From Notamacropus eugenii (Eukaryota > Chordata > Mammalia > Diprotodontia > Macropodidae): DNA of 64,000 bases. Position numbers and translations under genes: made by a program. Shown here one piece after another: positions 43,241 to 55,000 of this stretch. Each line of letters begins with the position of its first letter. Positions within the stretch are counted from its first letter, which is position 1. The stretch spans positions 193,542,372-193,606,371 of the forward strand of contig NC_092875.1 of assembly GCF_028372415.1 (NCBI RefSeq). The letters run 5' to 3'. Under the pieces are notes generated by a model. The model was given only the letters and a program-made list of their open reading frames with translations, was not told the DNA's origin and did not search any database.

Positions 43241-43745
43241 GCAGTTCTCAAAGTATGGGAGGGTGTTCAAAACTCTTCCTGGGGACCTGTAAAATCAAAA
43301 CTATTTTCATAATGATACTAAGACATTATATACCTACTAAAATGCTCTTCCCTTTTCCAACCACATATCTGTTTGAGGCTGGATTTTCTTTATATACTTC
43401 AAGCAAAACAACATATTGCAACAGATTGAATGTAGAAGTAGATATGAACTCCAACTGTCTTCTATTAAATCAGACATTAGAGATTTGCAAGAATATGTAA
43501 AACAGGGCCATTCTTCTCGCTGTTTCATTCTGTTCTTTTTTTAAAAAGAAAATATCATTATTTTTCATAAAAATATGTTAACATGTAATGGGTTTATGAC
43601 TTATTTTAATAAATTAATGAACAAGTATTTTAAAATTTTGTCAGTTTTATTTTCTAGCAGCAAATATTAATAGATATAAGTCATATAAAAAAGTTCTTTG
43701 GGTCATCAGTAATTTTTAAGAGTGTAAAGGGTCCTTATAACCAAT
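43241..43745 (+). mobile_element. hAT (Charlie-type) DNA transposon remnant with transposase C-terminus
   Basis: It begins 'gcagttctcaaagtatggg', the usual CAGtGGTTCTCAAAGT-like end of hAT-Charlie elements. An open frame (43237-43500) has 'PFPTTYLFEAGFSLYTSSKTTYCNRLNVEVDM' followed by a 'LEICKNM' end. This resembles the hAT C-terminal dimerisation region, where the conserved Y-L-C-E-x-x-F-S-x-L motif has degraded. The right end breaks off near 'gggtccttataacc' (about 43742) without a clear inverted terminal repeat. Confidence 0.7.
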
Positions 43746-43809
43746 ACAACACTCAGGCTTGTCTGTTGTCCTTTTCTCTCACTGCAAGATTAGTTCACTT
43801 TTTTTTTTC

Positions 43810-44240
43810 TAATCATGCATTTCATAGATAATATCTTTTGGGTCACTTCTTGTGTCTAAGTCATAGTTGGTGATATGTTGCAGCCTACTTAAGTCATTAG
43901 TAATCTCTCCATTTCCCTTCGGTTTACTTCTTTGATCATTATGGTACTCCATATACCTCATGCAGTTGGAATATTGATGATGAAAAGATTGTGTGTGTCG
44001 TGTGTGTGTGTGTGTGTGTGTATGTGTGTGTGTAAATAGCTTGAAATCATTAAGTGAAATCCAGACCATCTTTCCTCTTATTCAGTTGGGGGTCAGCTCA
44101 TTATCCATCTGCAGTGCCTGTCTAAAATAGATGTATTAAAATAGACATGGACAAACTAAATGGGTCATTTATGTAACTGCTTGTCATTCTTGGGTCAGTG
44201 GGCATTTTTTTATTCTTTTAGTTTTCCTCTTGTGGATCTT
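43810..44240 (-). other. Uncertain minus-strand coding-like stretch with a (GT)n tract
   Basis: An 86-codon minus frame (44069-43809) reads through a (GT)n tract (43990-44033) and ends 'LDTRSDPKDIIYEMHD'. It lies between the RT pieces of the R4/Dong-like element but does not match the RT order. It may be another inserted element. Confidence 0.3.
43990..44033 (+). repeat. (GT)n microsatellite
   Basis: GT units with CG and TATG interruptions. Confidence 0.95.
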
Positions 44241-44500
44241 TATTATCTAGTGGTCATGAATAGTATTGAAGGGTTCTGTTGTATTCTGGGGATCAATGCG
44301 ATGAATATAATGTAATCCATTAGCAGAAGTATCTGGAGAATCACTGTCTGTAGAAATCCCCTTTTCCATGTGGGCTCTGTATGACATCCTCCAAGCCAGA
44401 GGTGAATACTTTTGGCAAGCATACATCTCTCTATTAATCTATATGCCATAATTAATATTGATAGTTCTAAAGCAGATGATGGCAAACTTTGGTCCAAAGG
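44240..44500 (-). mobile_element. R4/Dong-like LINE, upstream RT part, minus strand
   Basis: The minus frame 44497-44243 reads '...EPTWKRGFLQ' then, over two frames, 'DSDSP' and 'LLLMDYIIFIALIPRIQQ'. Together these fit the RT block 'IxRGIxQGDSLSPLxFxIALxPLS'. It would stand just N-terminal to the YIDD piece at 42540-42910. Confidence 0.5.
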
Positions 44501-44640
44501 TGAAATTGGGCCTGCTGCCTGTGTCTATACAACAAATACAGTTGGATTCTCTATACTTTTCAGTCAAATGTGTGAATGATTACCTTGTTGACCATAAAAA
44601 ACAATTTTTAAAAGTCTGTCTGTTCTTATAGTTTATTTTC
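44475..44640 (+). mobile_element. Possible hAT-type non-autonomous fragment
   Basis: 'gatggcaaactttggtccaa' followed by 'attgggcctgctgcctgtgt' resembles the 'caaactatggcc...aaatccggcccgccgcctgt' start seen in mammalian hAT-derived repeats. Only the end is present. Confidence 0.4.
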
Positions 44641-45270
44641 TTTTATTTAGCTTTTACAAAGATATTTATTTCACAAATATAGCAAAGACAGAAGCAAGAA
44701 CATTTTCTGCCTCCTACCTGGGGGACACAGTTTCTTCTATACCACCTTGGTACCTGGGCAAAAAAGGGTTCAGCATTAACTTAGTTTTTATGGAGTATTC
44801 ATCTCACTAATTTCAGTCCAAATATGGCACAGCTGATAGATGAATCCTCATCTTAACTATCAGTGAGGAATGTTCTAAATATTGTTCCTTGTGACCTCAA
44901 TGCTGGCATGGCTGGCTACTGAACCTGGCATGGATTCTGCTCCCAGGCTTCCCTGTCACTCCTGACCTTTTGAAGCAAGCAAGGTCACAGCCTTTCCTTT
45001 ACCTAAAATAAGAAAGAATAAATTAAAAGAGGTGAAAAACAGAGTCCTGTATTCCTGGGTGACATGTTGGTCTCAGATGGACTGGGCCTAAAGCCTTGAC
45101 TTTTCATTCATTGTCAATGGAATATTGCCAGACAGGAGAGAGTGAAACCAAAAGAGCACTCTTCATATTTTCAACAAGGATTCACTAAATGGATGTGTAG
45201 ATCAGATATCTAAAAAAACTTAAGAGATAGAAACTATTGAAGTCCTTTCAAATGTTTGTTAGTAATACTG
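44640..45270. other. No feature identified
   Basis: Unique-looking DNA. No open frame or repeat block that I recognise. Confidence 0.3.
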
Positions 45271-45273
45271 CCA

Positions 45274-45308
45274 GTTGGGGTAGCTAGGTGGCACACTGGA
45301 TAGGGTGA
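45274..45308 (+). mobile_element. Head fragment of a marsupial SINE
   Basis: Only the tRNA-like head 'ggggtagctaggtggcacac-tggataggg' is present; the sequence then changes abruptly. Confidence 0.65.
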
Positions 45309-45309
45309 T

Positions 45310-46790
45310 TTTTTTCCCCCAGTTATCTGCTATCTTTACCTCTTTCAGCTATCTTAAGAGATAATTTTTCAATGTTTTCAAAATTATGTCGCTTCTAGGA
45401 CAAATTTCTATTCTGTACTAGGTTCAGTCCAGCCGTTCTTCTTAATTTCATTTTTTTAATGCCTTTCCTCCTCCTCATTAAGCACATCCAAGAAAAAGAT
45501 ATTAGAGTCTAAATGTAGTGATTCCATTATCATAGATGGTAAAAAGTGGTCATTATAAAAATTCTGAAAGATTTGTTCCACTTCCATCCATTTTTCTCCT
45601 ACCATTTTCATTTACATTTTTTTGTATGACCCATCTTATATGATTCTCATGTCAAAATTTTGGTTAACTTATTTTTCCTTTTACCACTCTTAGCTGTTTT
45701 ATAAGGTGATATTTGTTGTAATCTTTCATCTTCATCCCCTACAAGTGCAAATGAGTTTATATTCTAAAACAGTATTGCCCTTTGCTCAGCATGTCCCTCT
45801 ATCAAGCAGGTCATGTGTTTGCTGACTGAAGTAGTTTCTGGGTTATTTCAGCCTCCTCTGTGTTACAATTGCTTTAGGTAATCGGTGATGATAAGTTTGA
45901 ACAACTTTTGCTTTATCCATTCCCATTTTTTAGTGTGAATAGCTTGTCTTAATAGGTCAAGTTGAAGCTATTATAATTGGGTATAGTGTCTTCTTCCCAT
46001 ATTTATCCTTCCCTTTTAGATCAGTGTTGATTTTGATTTGTAGTCTGATTAGTCAGTGACATAAATACTCACAGGCAACTGATTAAGAAATGTCTTATAT
46101 TGGCAATCAGGAATTCCATATCTACACATATATCTATATCTAGATACACATATATATACACATATATATGTATATTTATGTGTAGGATAGGGGAGAAGGG
46201 ATACAAAAGCACTTGGGCTAACATAAATTCAAATATAGGATGGACTTCATTTAAAATAGCAATAAAATGCAAAAGATGCATACCTCAGCCTATATACAAT
46301 TAAGAAAACCGTCTTTATCCTTGTTGCTGGGACTCTATAATCTCCAAGGATTTACGTAGAAGTTGGGGTTCCCCCTATCATTACCCCAAGGGAAGCAAAA
46401 TAGGGGTTTGTGGCAAGTCAGGCAAACCACCTACCTCTCCTAGGAACCTGTGGAGTCCACCTCATCTGTAGTGCTACCTTGGAATCAAGAATGAGGTAAG
46501 TGTTGAGAGGCTGGGTAGGTTGGCCATTAGCTGATGAATTATTTGGCTATGGCAGTCCATTAAACAATTAAAACATGCAAAATGATCTTCACTTTGTATG
46601 GTCCTTTCTCCTTCCACAGTGACAATGGCAATGTCAGAGGCAATTAAGAATCATATAGTTTTTGGACCACCTATAAATATTAATTTAACTATTGATATTC
46701 TAAGTTTGAGCCCTTTATATAATGGCCAATAATTTAATGTTTTACTGGAAGAATATTGGAATTTTCCCTGTAAATGAAACCAGAAAAGAG
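45310..46790. other. No gene; short (TA/CA)n run only
   Basis: AT-rich DNA with a small ATATAC/ACATAT run at 46120-46185. No protein or RNA gene seen. Part of it may be very old L1 on the minus strand, but I cannot show it. Confidence 0.3.
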
Positions 46791-47545
46791 ATAAATCAGA
46801 ACAAAGCTAATGTTTCATCTTAAACACAGCAAATTGGTAAAGGTGACAAAAGATGAAGGGTTGTGGAAAGGCAAGGATTATATGTAGAACTGCTTCAATC
46901 ATAGAAAGCAATTTGAAATTATATTACAAAAATGGCTACAATGTGGCCTTGTTTGACTCTGGATCCCACCACTAGATGTATGACCCAAGGAAGTGAAAGA
47001 CAGAAACAAAGATCTCAAAGACAACAAAACATTCATAGCCGCACCTTTTTTGTGGTAGCAAAAACTGGAAACAAAGTAGATGTTCACCAATTTGGAGAAA
47101 GACTAAACAAATTGGGGTATATGAATGTGATAGAACACTAATGCACTATAAAGATACAATATAAAGAATTCAGAGAAGCATGGGAAGATATTTCAATTGA
47201 AGCAGGGTAACGTAAACAGAACCAAGGAAACAATATACAAAATGATTGCAACAAAAATAAAAGGAAGGAACAAAAAAGTGAAGAATGAATACTGTATCAT
47301 TACATGACCAAGGTTGGCTCTGGAAAAGAGATGAGAAAATGCATTTCCCTTTCTTTCCTTGCAGTCATGGAAGACTATGAACTCATGAGGGTGTAAAACT
47401 AACATGTATTGTCAGACTTAGTTAATATATTGGCTTGTTTCCTGAGCTGTTTTTCTTGATTTTGATTTCTTTTTTAAACTTTTTGTTACAAGGATAACAC
47501 AGGATAGGGGAAAAGGGATACAATTTTTTAAAAAATAAAATAATG
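46790..47545 (+). mobile_element. L1 3' part, plus strand
   Basis: ORF2 C-terminal order is kept: 'agcaaattggtaaaggtgac', 'catagccgcaccttttttgt', 'gcaaaaactggaaacaaagt', 'aaattggggtatatgaatgt', then a 3' UTR and a tail '...ggataggggaaaagggatac'. It is old and frame-broken. Confidence 0.75.
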
Positions 47546-50090
47546 TACAATAGATCAATAAAATTAAAAGAAATAAAGTCAACAGGCTTGGAAAAGTTGA
47601 AGCTAAATAAAAAAATGTTTTATAGATTCTCCTTTAAGAGGCAAATAAAGGAATGGGAAGAATTGGTTTCATTGTACAACCAAGGGAAATAAGAAGCCTT
47701 TTTGGAGGGATACCTAACAACCTCACCTTCTTGTCCTTGGGATGGATTTAAGCATTTTACATTCTATTTGAACCGGACTACTTGCTTTTCCTCAATTGCA
47801 TCCTTCCATTTCCAACCTCCATACTTTATACAGTCCATCCCTCATTTCTGGGTAAAAGTATCCATGACAGTATCACTTATTTGGTCGTGACTGTCATCTT
47901 TCACAAAGGCCCAAGGTTATGGTTGTCAGGAGCAGAGGGCAGAAAATCAAAGCACTTTTGATAATCGCTATTCTCCCTTGCCCCTCTCCCACTCTGTCAC
48001 TGTAAGACTTGGGGGTATGCCTCACCCACCTCACAGAATTGTGGGGAAATGAGTACTCACAGCAGGCATGAGACAGTAAAAGTGGTCAGAACAATGATAC
48101 TCTCATGCATTGAATTTTCTGCTCTTTCCTTCCTTCCGTTTGCCTCATTCTTTCCACACCGTGTTAGAAGCACTCACAGGATAAGTTGTCCGGGATAGCT
48201 GATTGCCAGGTTGGCCAACTAGTGGAAATTGAATTTTGGAATCAAGACTATTAGATCATGGTGACTGCTGCAACTGCATCTAGTGAAACATTTTAAAATT
48301 GGCTATTTGATGATAGGGTCACTACTAGAGTGAAGCAGGGAGTCCCACTCTACCATATAGTTGTCAGTACCTGCATTCCTATATGAGAAGACTAGCTCTG
48401 GTGACAGAAAAGCTGAATTAGAATAGCCATAGTTGCCAGTTGGAAAATATGATGCACAAAGTCAAACTGTATGGAAAGTTAGAGCTGCTTTTGAAAACCT
48501 CATTGGCTGGTAAGAACAACTTCTGACCATTCCCTACTCTATTTCTTGTTTTCACAACTCTATTCCAGGATCCAGAACTAGGCCCTGGATTCCAATACCA
48601 ATCATCTTATTGCTTTCCTACAACCTACAAGTATAGGAAGAAGTTTGAGTAGGTGGTTGAGCAGAGTGTCCATATACATATACATACACATATATGGATA
48701 TATGTGTGTGTGCATTACACATAAACACACACATAGACATATATATCACAACTCTTCTTCTGCATTTTCTGTGTTTTAAATAGAGTAACCACCAAATGTT
48801 GTTTGCCTGAAACTTATGAATTAGTCAACAGAAAGAAGGGAATTTCGCAGAGGCGGGGTGAGGGATGAAGTCATAGATGTTATATCTATGATTTATATAC
48901 ACCTATATTTGATTTCTATCTATATCTATTTATATTATTTATATTATAATAAACTATATACTATACTATGTTATACCATTTACATATCTATAAATAACCA
49001 TACTTATATATCTATATTTATATTATCTATCTCTATCTAGTATATATATATGATGCTATAACTAATTGATTATGATATTTTATTTTCCATCTTGTAATAT
49101 TCATTTGAAGCATGGGAAGCAAGAATTTCTCTCTGTTCAATACTTGGAAGCCAGTGGCTTGGAAAGGTTTGGCTCTTGGAAGACGTGCATAAAGAGAATC
49201 TTTTGCTCATGTGTCAAAGGGGCCTTAATAGGACCATTGAACTGGTATTAGGAATACTGAGTCATCTGGTAGACAAAATTATAAAGTGTTCACATATCAG
49301 CAAAGTTATTAATATTATATCATAAATTATATTATATTAAATTCTAAAGTTTCCTTTATCTTTATGATAAAATGATTCCTTGTTTGTCTATATCCTTATG
49401 TATGGAAGGCAGGCCCTCCGTGACACTTGTCTCAGGTCCATGGGACACACATCCCCCAAAGTCACACACAGACTGCCCTTGGTTCCACCTCTACTTCACT
49501 TCTCCCTTATTTCCACACAGTGAAATTCTTCTTTTTCTTCAAGAATCAGCTCAGCTTCCACCTCTTCCAAGGGTGTTCTCTTATCTCTTAGTCTAGTCCT
49601 CCCCTCTACCTGAAAGCTTTCTCTTCCTCCTCAAAGTGTAGCAGAGCACGATTTCTGAATTTCACCTCTGTCCCTATTAAAATCTACCTTCTACTCACTA
49701 GTGCACATGTTGATCCCACTCTTGTAGGCTGAAAGCTACTTGGGGGTAAGAATTTATTATTCTTCTTTATAGCCTATAGGCTATAGCACAAAGCCTATAC
49801 ATAGGAGAAAACTTAATGGTTGTTGAATTGAATTGAAAAAACATACTAGATAATTACAAAACCAAGTATTCTGTGAGGTCAAAGGTGAAAGGATGTTATT
49901 GACTGGGTTGTTAACTTGCATACCAGATACGTACTTGACAATTTATAAATGTATTTAGTGTCCCAAAGGTCCTAGTACAGTTTTAAGGCATTTAAGTTTA
50001 ATAGCTTTATTATATATCACATATTAATGTCAGCTTCAAGTTAATCCTTGAAGTTATTAAGCAGCATTAAGACTTTTAGGGTGTAATACA
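47545..50090. other. No gene; (TA/CA)n runs
   Basis: Contains simple-repeat runs at about 48670-48750 (ACAT/TATG/ACAC) and 48870-49060 (ATCT/TATA). The remaining parts, including 47700-48650 and 49370-49740, show no recognisable gene, RNA or dated repeat. Confidence 0.35.
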
Positions 50091-50094
50091 TGCA

Positions 50095-50355
50095 AAGGGT
50101 AGCTAGATGGTACAGTGGATAGAATGCCAAGCCTGGAGTCAGGAAGACTCAACTTCCTGAGTTCAAATCTAGCTCAGATACTTAGTAGTTGTATAAACCT
50201 GGGGAAGTCACTTAACCTTGTTTGCCTTAGTTTCCTCACATATAAAATGAGCTAGAGAAGGAGATAGCAAACTACCCCAGTATCTTTGCCCAGAAAACCC
50301 CAAAATGGGGTCACAAAGAATTGGACATAGTTGAAAAAACAACTAAAGAACAACA
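50095..50355 (+). mobile_element. Marsupial tRNA-derived SINE
   Basis: The head 'gggtagctagatggtacagt' is followed by 'gcctggagtcaggaagactc', 'agtttcctcacatataaaat', and the tail 'gcccagaaaaccccaaaatg...aaaaaacaactaaagaacaa'. Full length. Confidence 0.92.
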
Positions 50356-50399
50356 AATATGCTGATGAAAAAGTATTTTAAAAAACTGCTAACATTAAC

Positions 50400-50725
50400 A
50401 TAGGAATTTCTTTACAATGACCCTTTGAGGTAGACAGGGGCGTGTATTATTTGCCATTCTAGAAACAAAGAAACTGAGACTCAGAGAAATTAAATAATTT
50501 GCCCAAGTTCATTCAATTAGTAAAATGGTAGAAGTGAGATTCAGACTCAGTTCATCTCACTCTAAGTCATAGGATTGGAGACATATAGCTGGAAAGGATA
50601 TTCAAGATGACCTCGTCTAAACTCCACATATTATAGATAAGGGAAGTGTGATTTGGAGAGCTTAGGGGATTTGTCGTAAATGGCAGAGCCAGCATTTGAT
50701 CTCAGATCCTAGGCCTCCAAACCCA
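50400..50725 (+). mobile_element. Two MIR-family fossils
   Basis: The first (50400-50565) has 'cctttgaggtagacaggggc', 'aaagaaactgagactcagag', and 'tttgcccaagttcattcaat'. The second (50565-50725) has 'tcataggattggagacatat...aactccacatattatagata...atggcagagccagcatttga'. Both follow MIR-type order. Confidence 0.65.
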
Positions 50726-50784
50726 GGGGTCTTTCTCTCCCATCCCCTCTCTTTCCACTGCATCAGTCTAGACAACACCTTGAC

Positions 50785-51000
50785 ATCTATCAATGTATAA
50801 GCATTTGTTCATTGCCTACTATATTCCAGACATTATACTAAGGGCTGGGGTTACAAAGAAAAGCAAAAGACAGTCCAGGTGTTGCTCTCAAGGAGCTCAC
50901 AGGCTAATCGGGGAGACAACTTGAAAAGAGCTCAGTGCAGATAAGGTAAATACAAGACAAATTGGAGATAATCAATAGAGGGAAGGCACCAGCATCACCA
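50785..51000 (+). mobile_element. CR1/L2-type common mammalian repeat fragment
   Basis: 'ataagcatttgttcattgcctac...', 'gggctggggttacaaagaaa', 'caaggagctcacaggctaat', and 'ggggagacaacttg' form the block also found at 11540 and, in part, near 63500. Confidence 0.6.
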
Positions 51001-52380
51001 CCCCAGCCACTTGATCTATCATCCTTTTACCCTTCGTTTGATCCTCACAAATGGATCTATCTAAGTAGAGGAAGATCCAAATCCCATGTTTGATGAAATT
51101 GGCAGCAGCGTCTAAACAGGATGTTCTACTTCCCCTTTTAGTACATGGACTCTTTCTTTCCTGTCAAGAGTACAGCAAGCTGCAGAACAGCTAATAAAAA
51201 TAATTTGCATCACTCAAAATTTTGAGTGGTAGGAGAACTAAGTATAATGTGCATTATGTCTAAAGCAATTTTTAAGTGATGGTAATGGCTGCAAAGAGAC
51301 CAACAAATGAAGATAAAAATGACAAAATCACATATACTGTACTGCAAAGGGAGGCAGAAAAGCATTCTGCTGTGTGTTAGGCTTTGGAAATCTGGGGACC
51401 AAAAAAGAAACTTCCATATAGTTCCACAGACAAGACCCAAAATAATGATAGCAAGAAGAATTTTTATTAAAAAAAAAATCTTTAAATAAGATCCCCCTCT
51501 ACCCCCAATTTATGGATCATGTGGAGCAGAGATAGAAGAGGAATTTTGATTTCTATTAAGAATAACTAAGGTAGCTAAGAAGCACAAACTAAATTCAGAT
51601 TTTGGCAGGTAGCCAGAGCTAAACACTGTGGTGTTTCCTCAGTGAAATCAGAAGTAGCATCCATCACCAATCCAAGGACTCCTTGTTTTTGAATCAAAGC
51701 AATAGGGTAAGAAACTAAAGCCAGGGTCAGGCTGAGGAGGAGATGAGGTGGGAAAGGGATGAGATAGTAGGTAGAGGTATGTCCCACTAGGAAAATTAGA
51801 ATGAAAAGTTACTACACTGAAAAGGCTCTAAGAACAAAGAAAGAGACCATCTTCCAAAGAGCCATAAAGGGTCCAACCAGGCCAACATTTACTCCAGCTT
51901 ATAATAATAGTTCACATTTTTATAGTTTACAAAACACATACTTCATGCCAAGTTGTGAAGGGTGAAACATCCAGCCTCTCCATAGCAATGGGATCAGGGA
52001 AGGAAGGAGTAGTCAAATCCTGCTATTTATTGGAAGAGGCTGAGAAGAATGTAACATATCTCTTGGCAAATGAACATCTGAACTGAAGGGTTCAAAGTCA
52101 TAAACAACATGGTTGTCAAGAACAGAATAAGGACAGGCTCTCTTTACCAGGCTTGCCATGAAGTCTATTACCCCTGATCCAGGAGGGATAAGCTACTCAT
52201 AGCAACATGAAGTCAAAGGTCCCTACCAGCAATAGGACCCTAAATCTACAAAGCATCAGATCTCAAGTCAATGCCATATACCATGAGAAGTCTAGTACTG
52301 GTTCAGAGTTTCTGAATCTTGATTTAGATAGAGGCCTTCTCTGATAAACATAATAGATATGTAACTAACAACTATATGGC
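51000..52380. other. No feature identified
   Basis: Mixed unique-looking DNA. Short open frames only. Confidence 0.3.
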
Positions 52381-52565
52381 CAAGAAGCATTTTACAGTGG
52401 ATAAATGGTCAAAATGTTAACAAATATATTTTTTAAAAATTACAAATTATAAACAAACCCTATGAAAGATTGCTTCAAATTATTAATAACTACAAATGGA
52501 GACAACTTTGAGTTTTCATTTCATATTCAGCAAATTGGCAAAGATGACAAAAGATGGGAAGGATC
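52380..52565 (+). mobile_element. L1 ORF2 C-terminal fragment
   Basis: 'cagtggataaatggtcaaaa' (IDKWSK position), then 'cctatgaaagattgcttcaa' and 'agcaaattggcaaagatgac' follow the ORF2 order seen at 46800 and 29080. Short and old. Confidence 0.6.
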
Positions 52566-53330
52566 ACCACTTCCCACACTTTCATACCCATCAATGTCAG
52601 CCTTATCCCTCTGGGTTCCTATCTCACTCTATCCTAACATTTCATTGTGCCTTCTGATCTCCCAATTCTATTGTTAATTAATTGCACATTAGACGTTACA
52701 TGTTACCTATGCCCCTAATTACATGTTAGACCTATGCCCTTCTCTGAGAAATGACTGTATGTACTCTATGCTTAATTTTCTACATACATGTTGTTTTCTC
52801 CCAACAGACAATGACATTGAGAGCACTGACTGTTCCAATTTTGTCTTTGTATCACCAGCACCTAGTACAGAGTTTGTCACATGACAGGGTCTTTAAAATG
52901 CTTAATGAATGGAATTGGCCAAGTTTGGAAAGTTAGCTTCCATTGTATGTTTTTTGCCCTGATACTATCTACTTAGGTGTTTTCACTTTTCATGGAATCA
53001 TACTAACAGTTGTAAGGTCAATCTGTCCGTTAACAAGCATATATTTCATATTTACTTTAGTGATGGTGGGGGGGAAGGTGTGTGCTTGTATACAAAAAAG
53101 ATTGAAAAACAAAGTTTGGTCCCTTCTCTTCTAATGATCGAGTTAGCATGTTACTCTAAGGAGCGGTGGGGAGGGAGGTAGGGCTCTAACTTCAATCCAG
53201 TTAATCACAAAAGGCCCTGACATCTCCACTGAATCAATTAATCAGAAGCAAACTATATATAACACTTGTTTGGAGTCAGTCAGTCAAATGACAATTGACT
53301 TCAAAGGTGGATTCCTGAAAAAAAGGGGAA
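52565..53330. other. No feature identified
   Basis: No gene or repeat recognised. The frame at 52751-52936 has no motif. Confidence 0.3.
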
Positions 53331-53439
53331 AAATCTCTCCTCTCTCCTCTTTCCTCCCTTTGTTTCTGTCTTTCTGTCTCTCTTCTCTTTTTTTCTTTAT
53401 CTTAGAAGCTCTGAATTTTGCATCCTGAAAGCCAAAAAG

Positions 53440-53785
53440 ATTTTGTGGTTCTTAAGAGTTTCCATTTTAGTACTTCTTTTAGAAATCGACTAGTAAACTA
53501 TTTCTATTTTCACTTCTCTATCTGGTTCTGATAGGTCTGGAGTATGTTTAATTTAATCTTGATATATGCTATCTATGCTTTTTTTTTCAGTCATGCTTTT
53601 GTGGTAGACTGATGATTCTTAAATTATCCCTCCCTATTCTGTTTTGTAGGTCAGGAAATATCTTACATAGATCTTTTTTTCAGTCTTTTGATTTTGTTTT
53701 AAATATCTTTTTGTCCCATGGATAATTTTTTTTTCTGTTTGGTTCATTAATATTTTCAGACAATCCTTTACTTAGATAACATTTT
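53440..53785 (-). mobile_element. Possible L1/half-L1 ORF1-region fragment, minus strand
   Basis: T-rich text such as 'ttttttcagtcttttgattttgttttaaatatctttttgtcccatgg' parallels 32565-32620 in the minus-strand ORF1 coiled-coil region. Evidence is by similarity only. Confidence 0.35.
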
Positions 53786-53789
53786 TCAG

Positions 53790-53900
53790 TTAGGTGGCAA
53801 AGTTGGAAATCTGACCTAAGACACTACTTAGTTTTGTGACCCCAGGAAAAATCACTTAACCTCTGTTTGCTTCATTTGCCTCAATTATAAATGGAGTTTT
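53790..53900 (+). mobile_element. Marsupial SINE or MIR-type fragment
   Basis: 'agttaggtggcaaagttgga' is followed by 'tgtgaccccaggaaaaatca-cttaacctctgtttgc', an internally shortened tRNA-SINE. Confidence 0.6.
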
Positions 53901-54104
53901 CCAATTCTTTTCTTTGGAGCTCTTTTTTCAGTTATAATACCCTTAAAAAATCTTATTTCATCTTTTCCAGGAATTGTAATGGATCTTATGGGCAAGCTGT
54001 CCATTGATCTGAGGCTCTGCCTATAACTTCCATCGAAAAATTCACTTCCCCAGGTTTTTTCGCAGATGTCCCTGGATTCATAAAATCTCTTTGTCATCAG
54101 TGTT

Positions 54105-54390
54105 TTTTGTTTATTCATATTTCCATTTAGGAAGTAAATGTTTTACGTCTGGGGTCCAATAGCTCTCTAAATATAACATTACATCAACTACAAAAAAAAG
54201 CAATAACTTCGCTTCCTTTTTGTCTATATACTCTCAATTTCTTTGCAAAAGCTAGAATTTCTAGCACAATGTTAAACAATGGTTATACTGGACATCTTTG
54301 CTTTACTCCTGATCCTATTGGAAAGGCCTCTAACTTTTCTCTACTACATATAATTGCTCTTGGATTTAGATAGATACTTACTACAGTAAT
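54105..54390 (-). mobile_element. L1 ORF2 RT fragment, copy A, minus strand
   Basis: The block 'ggggtccaatagctctctaa...cattacatcaactac...tatactctcaatttctttgc' is inverted L1 RT. It is the same RT segment as 55030-55150 (copy B). Confidence 0.6.
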
Positions 54391-54394
54391 GGAA

Positions 54395-54592
54395 AGGGGG
54401 GAAGGGAACAAGCATTTATTAAGATCCTACTATGCGTTAGGTACTGTACTAAGCACTTCACAAATCTTATCTCATTTAATTCTCACAATCCTGGGAGACA
54501 GGTATTATTATCACCATTTTATAGTTGAAGAAACTGAAGCAGAGGTTAAGGGACTTGTGCAGGGCCACACAGTAAGTGTCTGAGGCCAGATT
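54395..54592 (+). mobile_element. MIR-type SINE
   Basis: 'aacaagcatttattaagatc', 'gttaggtactgtactaagca', 'cttatctcatttaattctca', 'ggtattattatcaccatttt', and 'agaaactgaagcagaggtta' are all present in family order. One of the better-preserved MIR copies. Confidence 0.85.
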
Positions 54593-54632
54593 CTTTGTTG
54601 ATTGTTTATTCATATTTCCAGCTTTACTTTCT

Positions 54633-55000
54633 TTTTTTAAAGATATTTTTATTTATTTCATTAAATATTTCCCAATTACATGTAAATATTTTAAACAATG
54701 TTTTACAAAAAAATTTGAATTCCAAATTCTCTCCTTCCATTACACTTCTCATCTCCTCCTTATGAAGGCAAGGAATTTGACATTCATTATCTATGTGAAG
54801 TCATGTAAAACATATTTCTTTATTGCTATGTCAAAAAAGAAAATAAAGATAAAAAGAAAAAGAAAAATAACAAAATTAAAAAAGAACATTCTGAAGTCTG
54901 CATTCAGAGTTCCTCAGTTCTCTCTGTGGAGGTGGATAGCATTTTTTTCATCATGCATCCTTTTGAACTGCCTTGCATCATTGTCTTGATCAGAGTATCT
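54633..55000 (-). mobile_element. 5'-truncated L1 3' end, minus strand, with target-site duplication
   Basis: A T-rich (inverted poly-A) start at 54633 leads into the L1 3' UTR and ends at 55000. It is flanked by 13-bp repeats, AGCTTTACTTTCT at 54620-54632 and AGCTTTATTTTCT at 55001-55013, with one mismatch. It sits inside copy B of the older L1 RT segment. Confidence 0.75.

Noticed and set aside
54109..54620. 17-bp direct repeat GTTTATTCATATTTCCA read as a target-site duplication
   Set aside because: Both copies are part of the homologous L1 RT segment present twice, so the repeat is shared element sequence rather than a target duplication.
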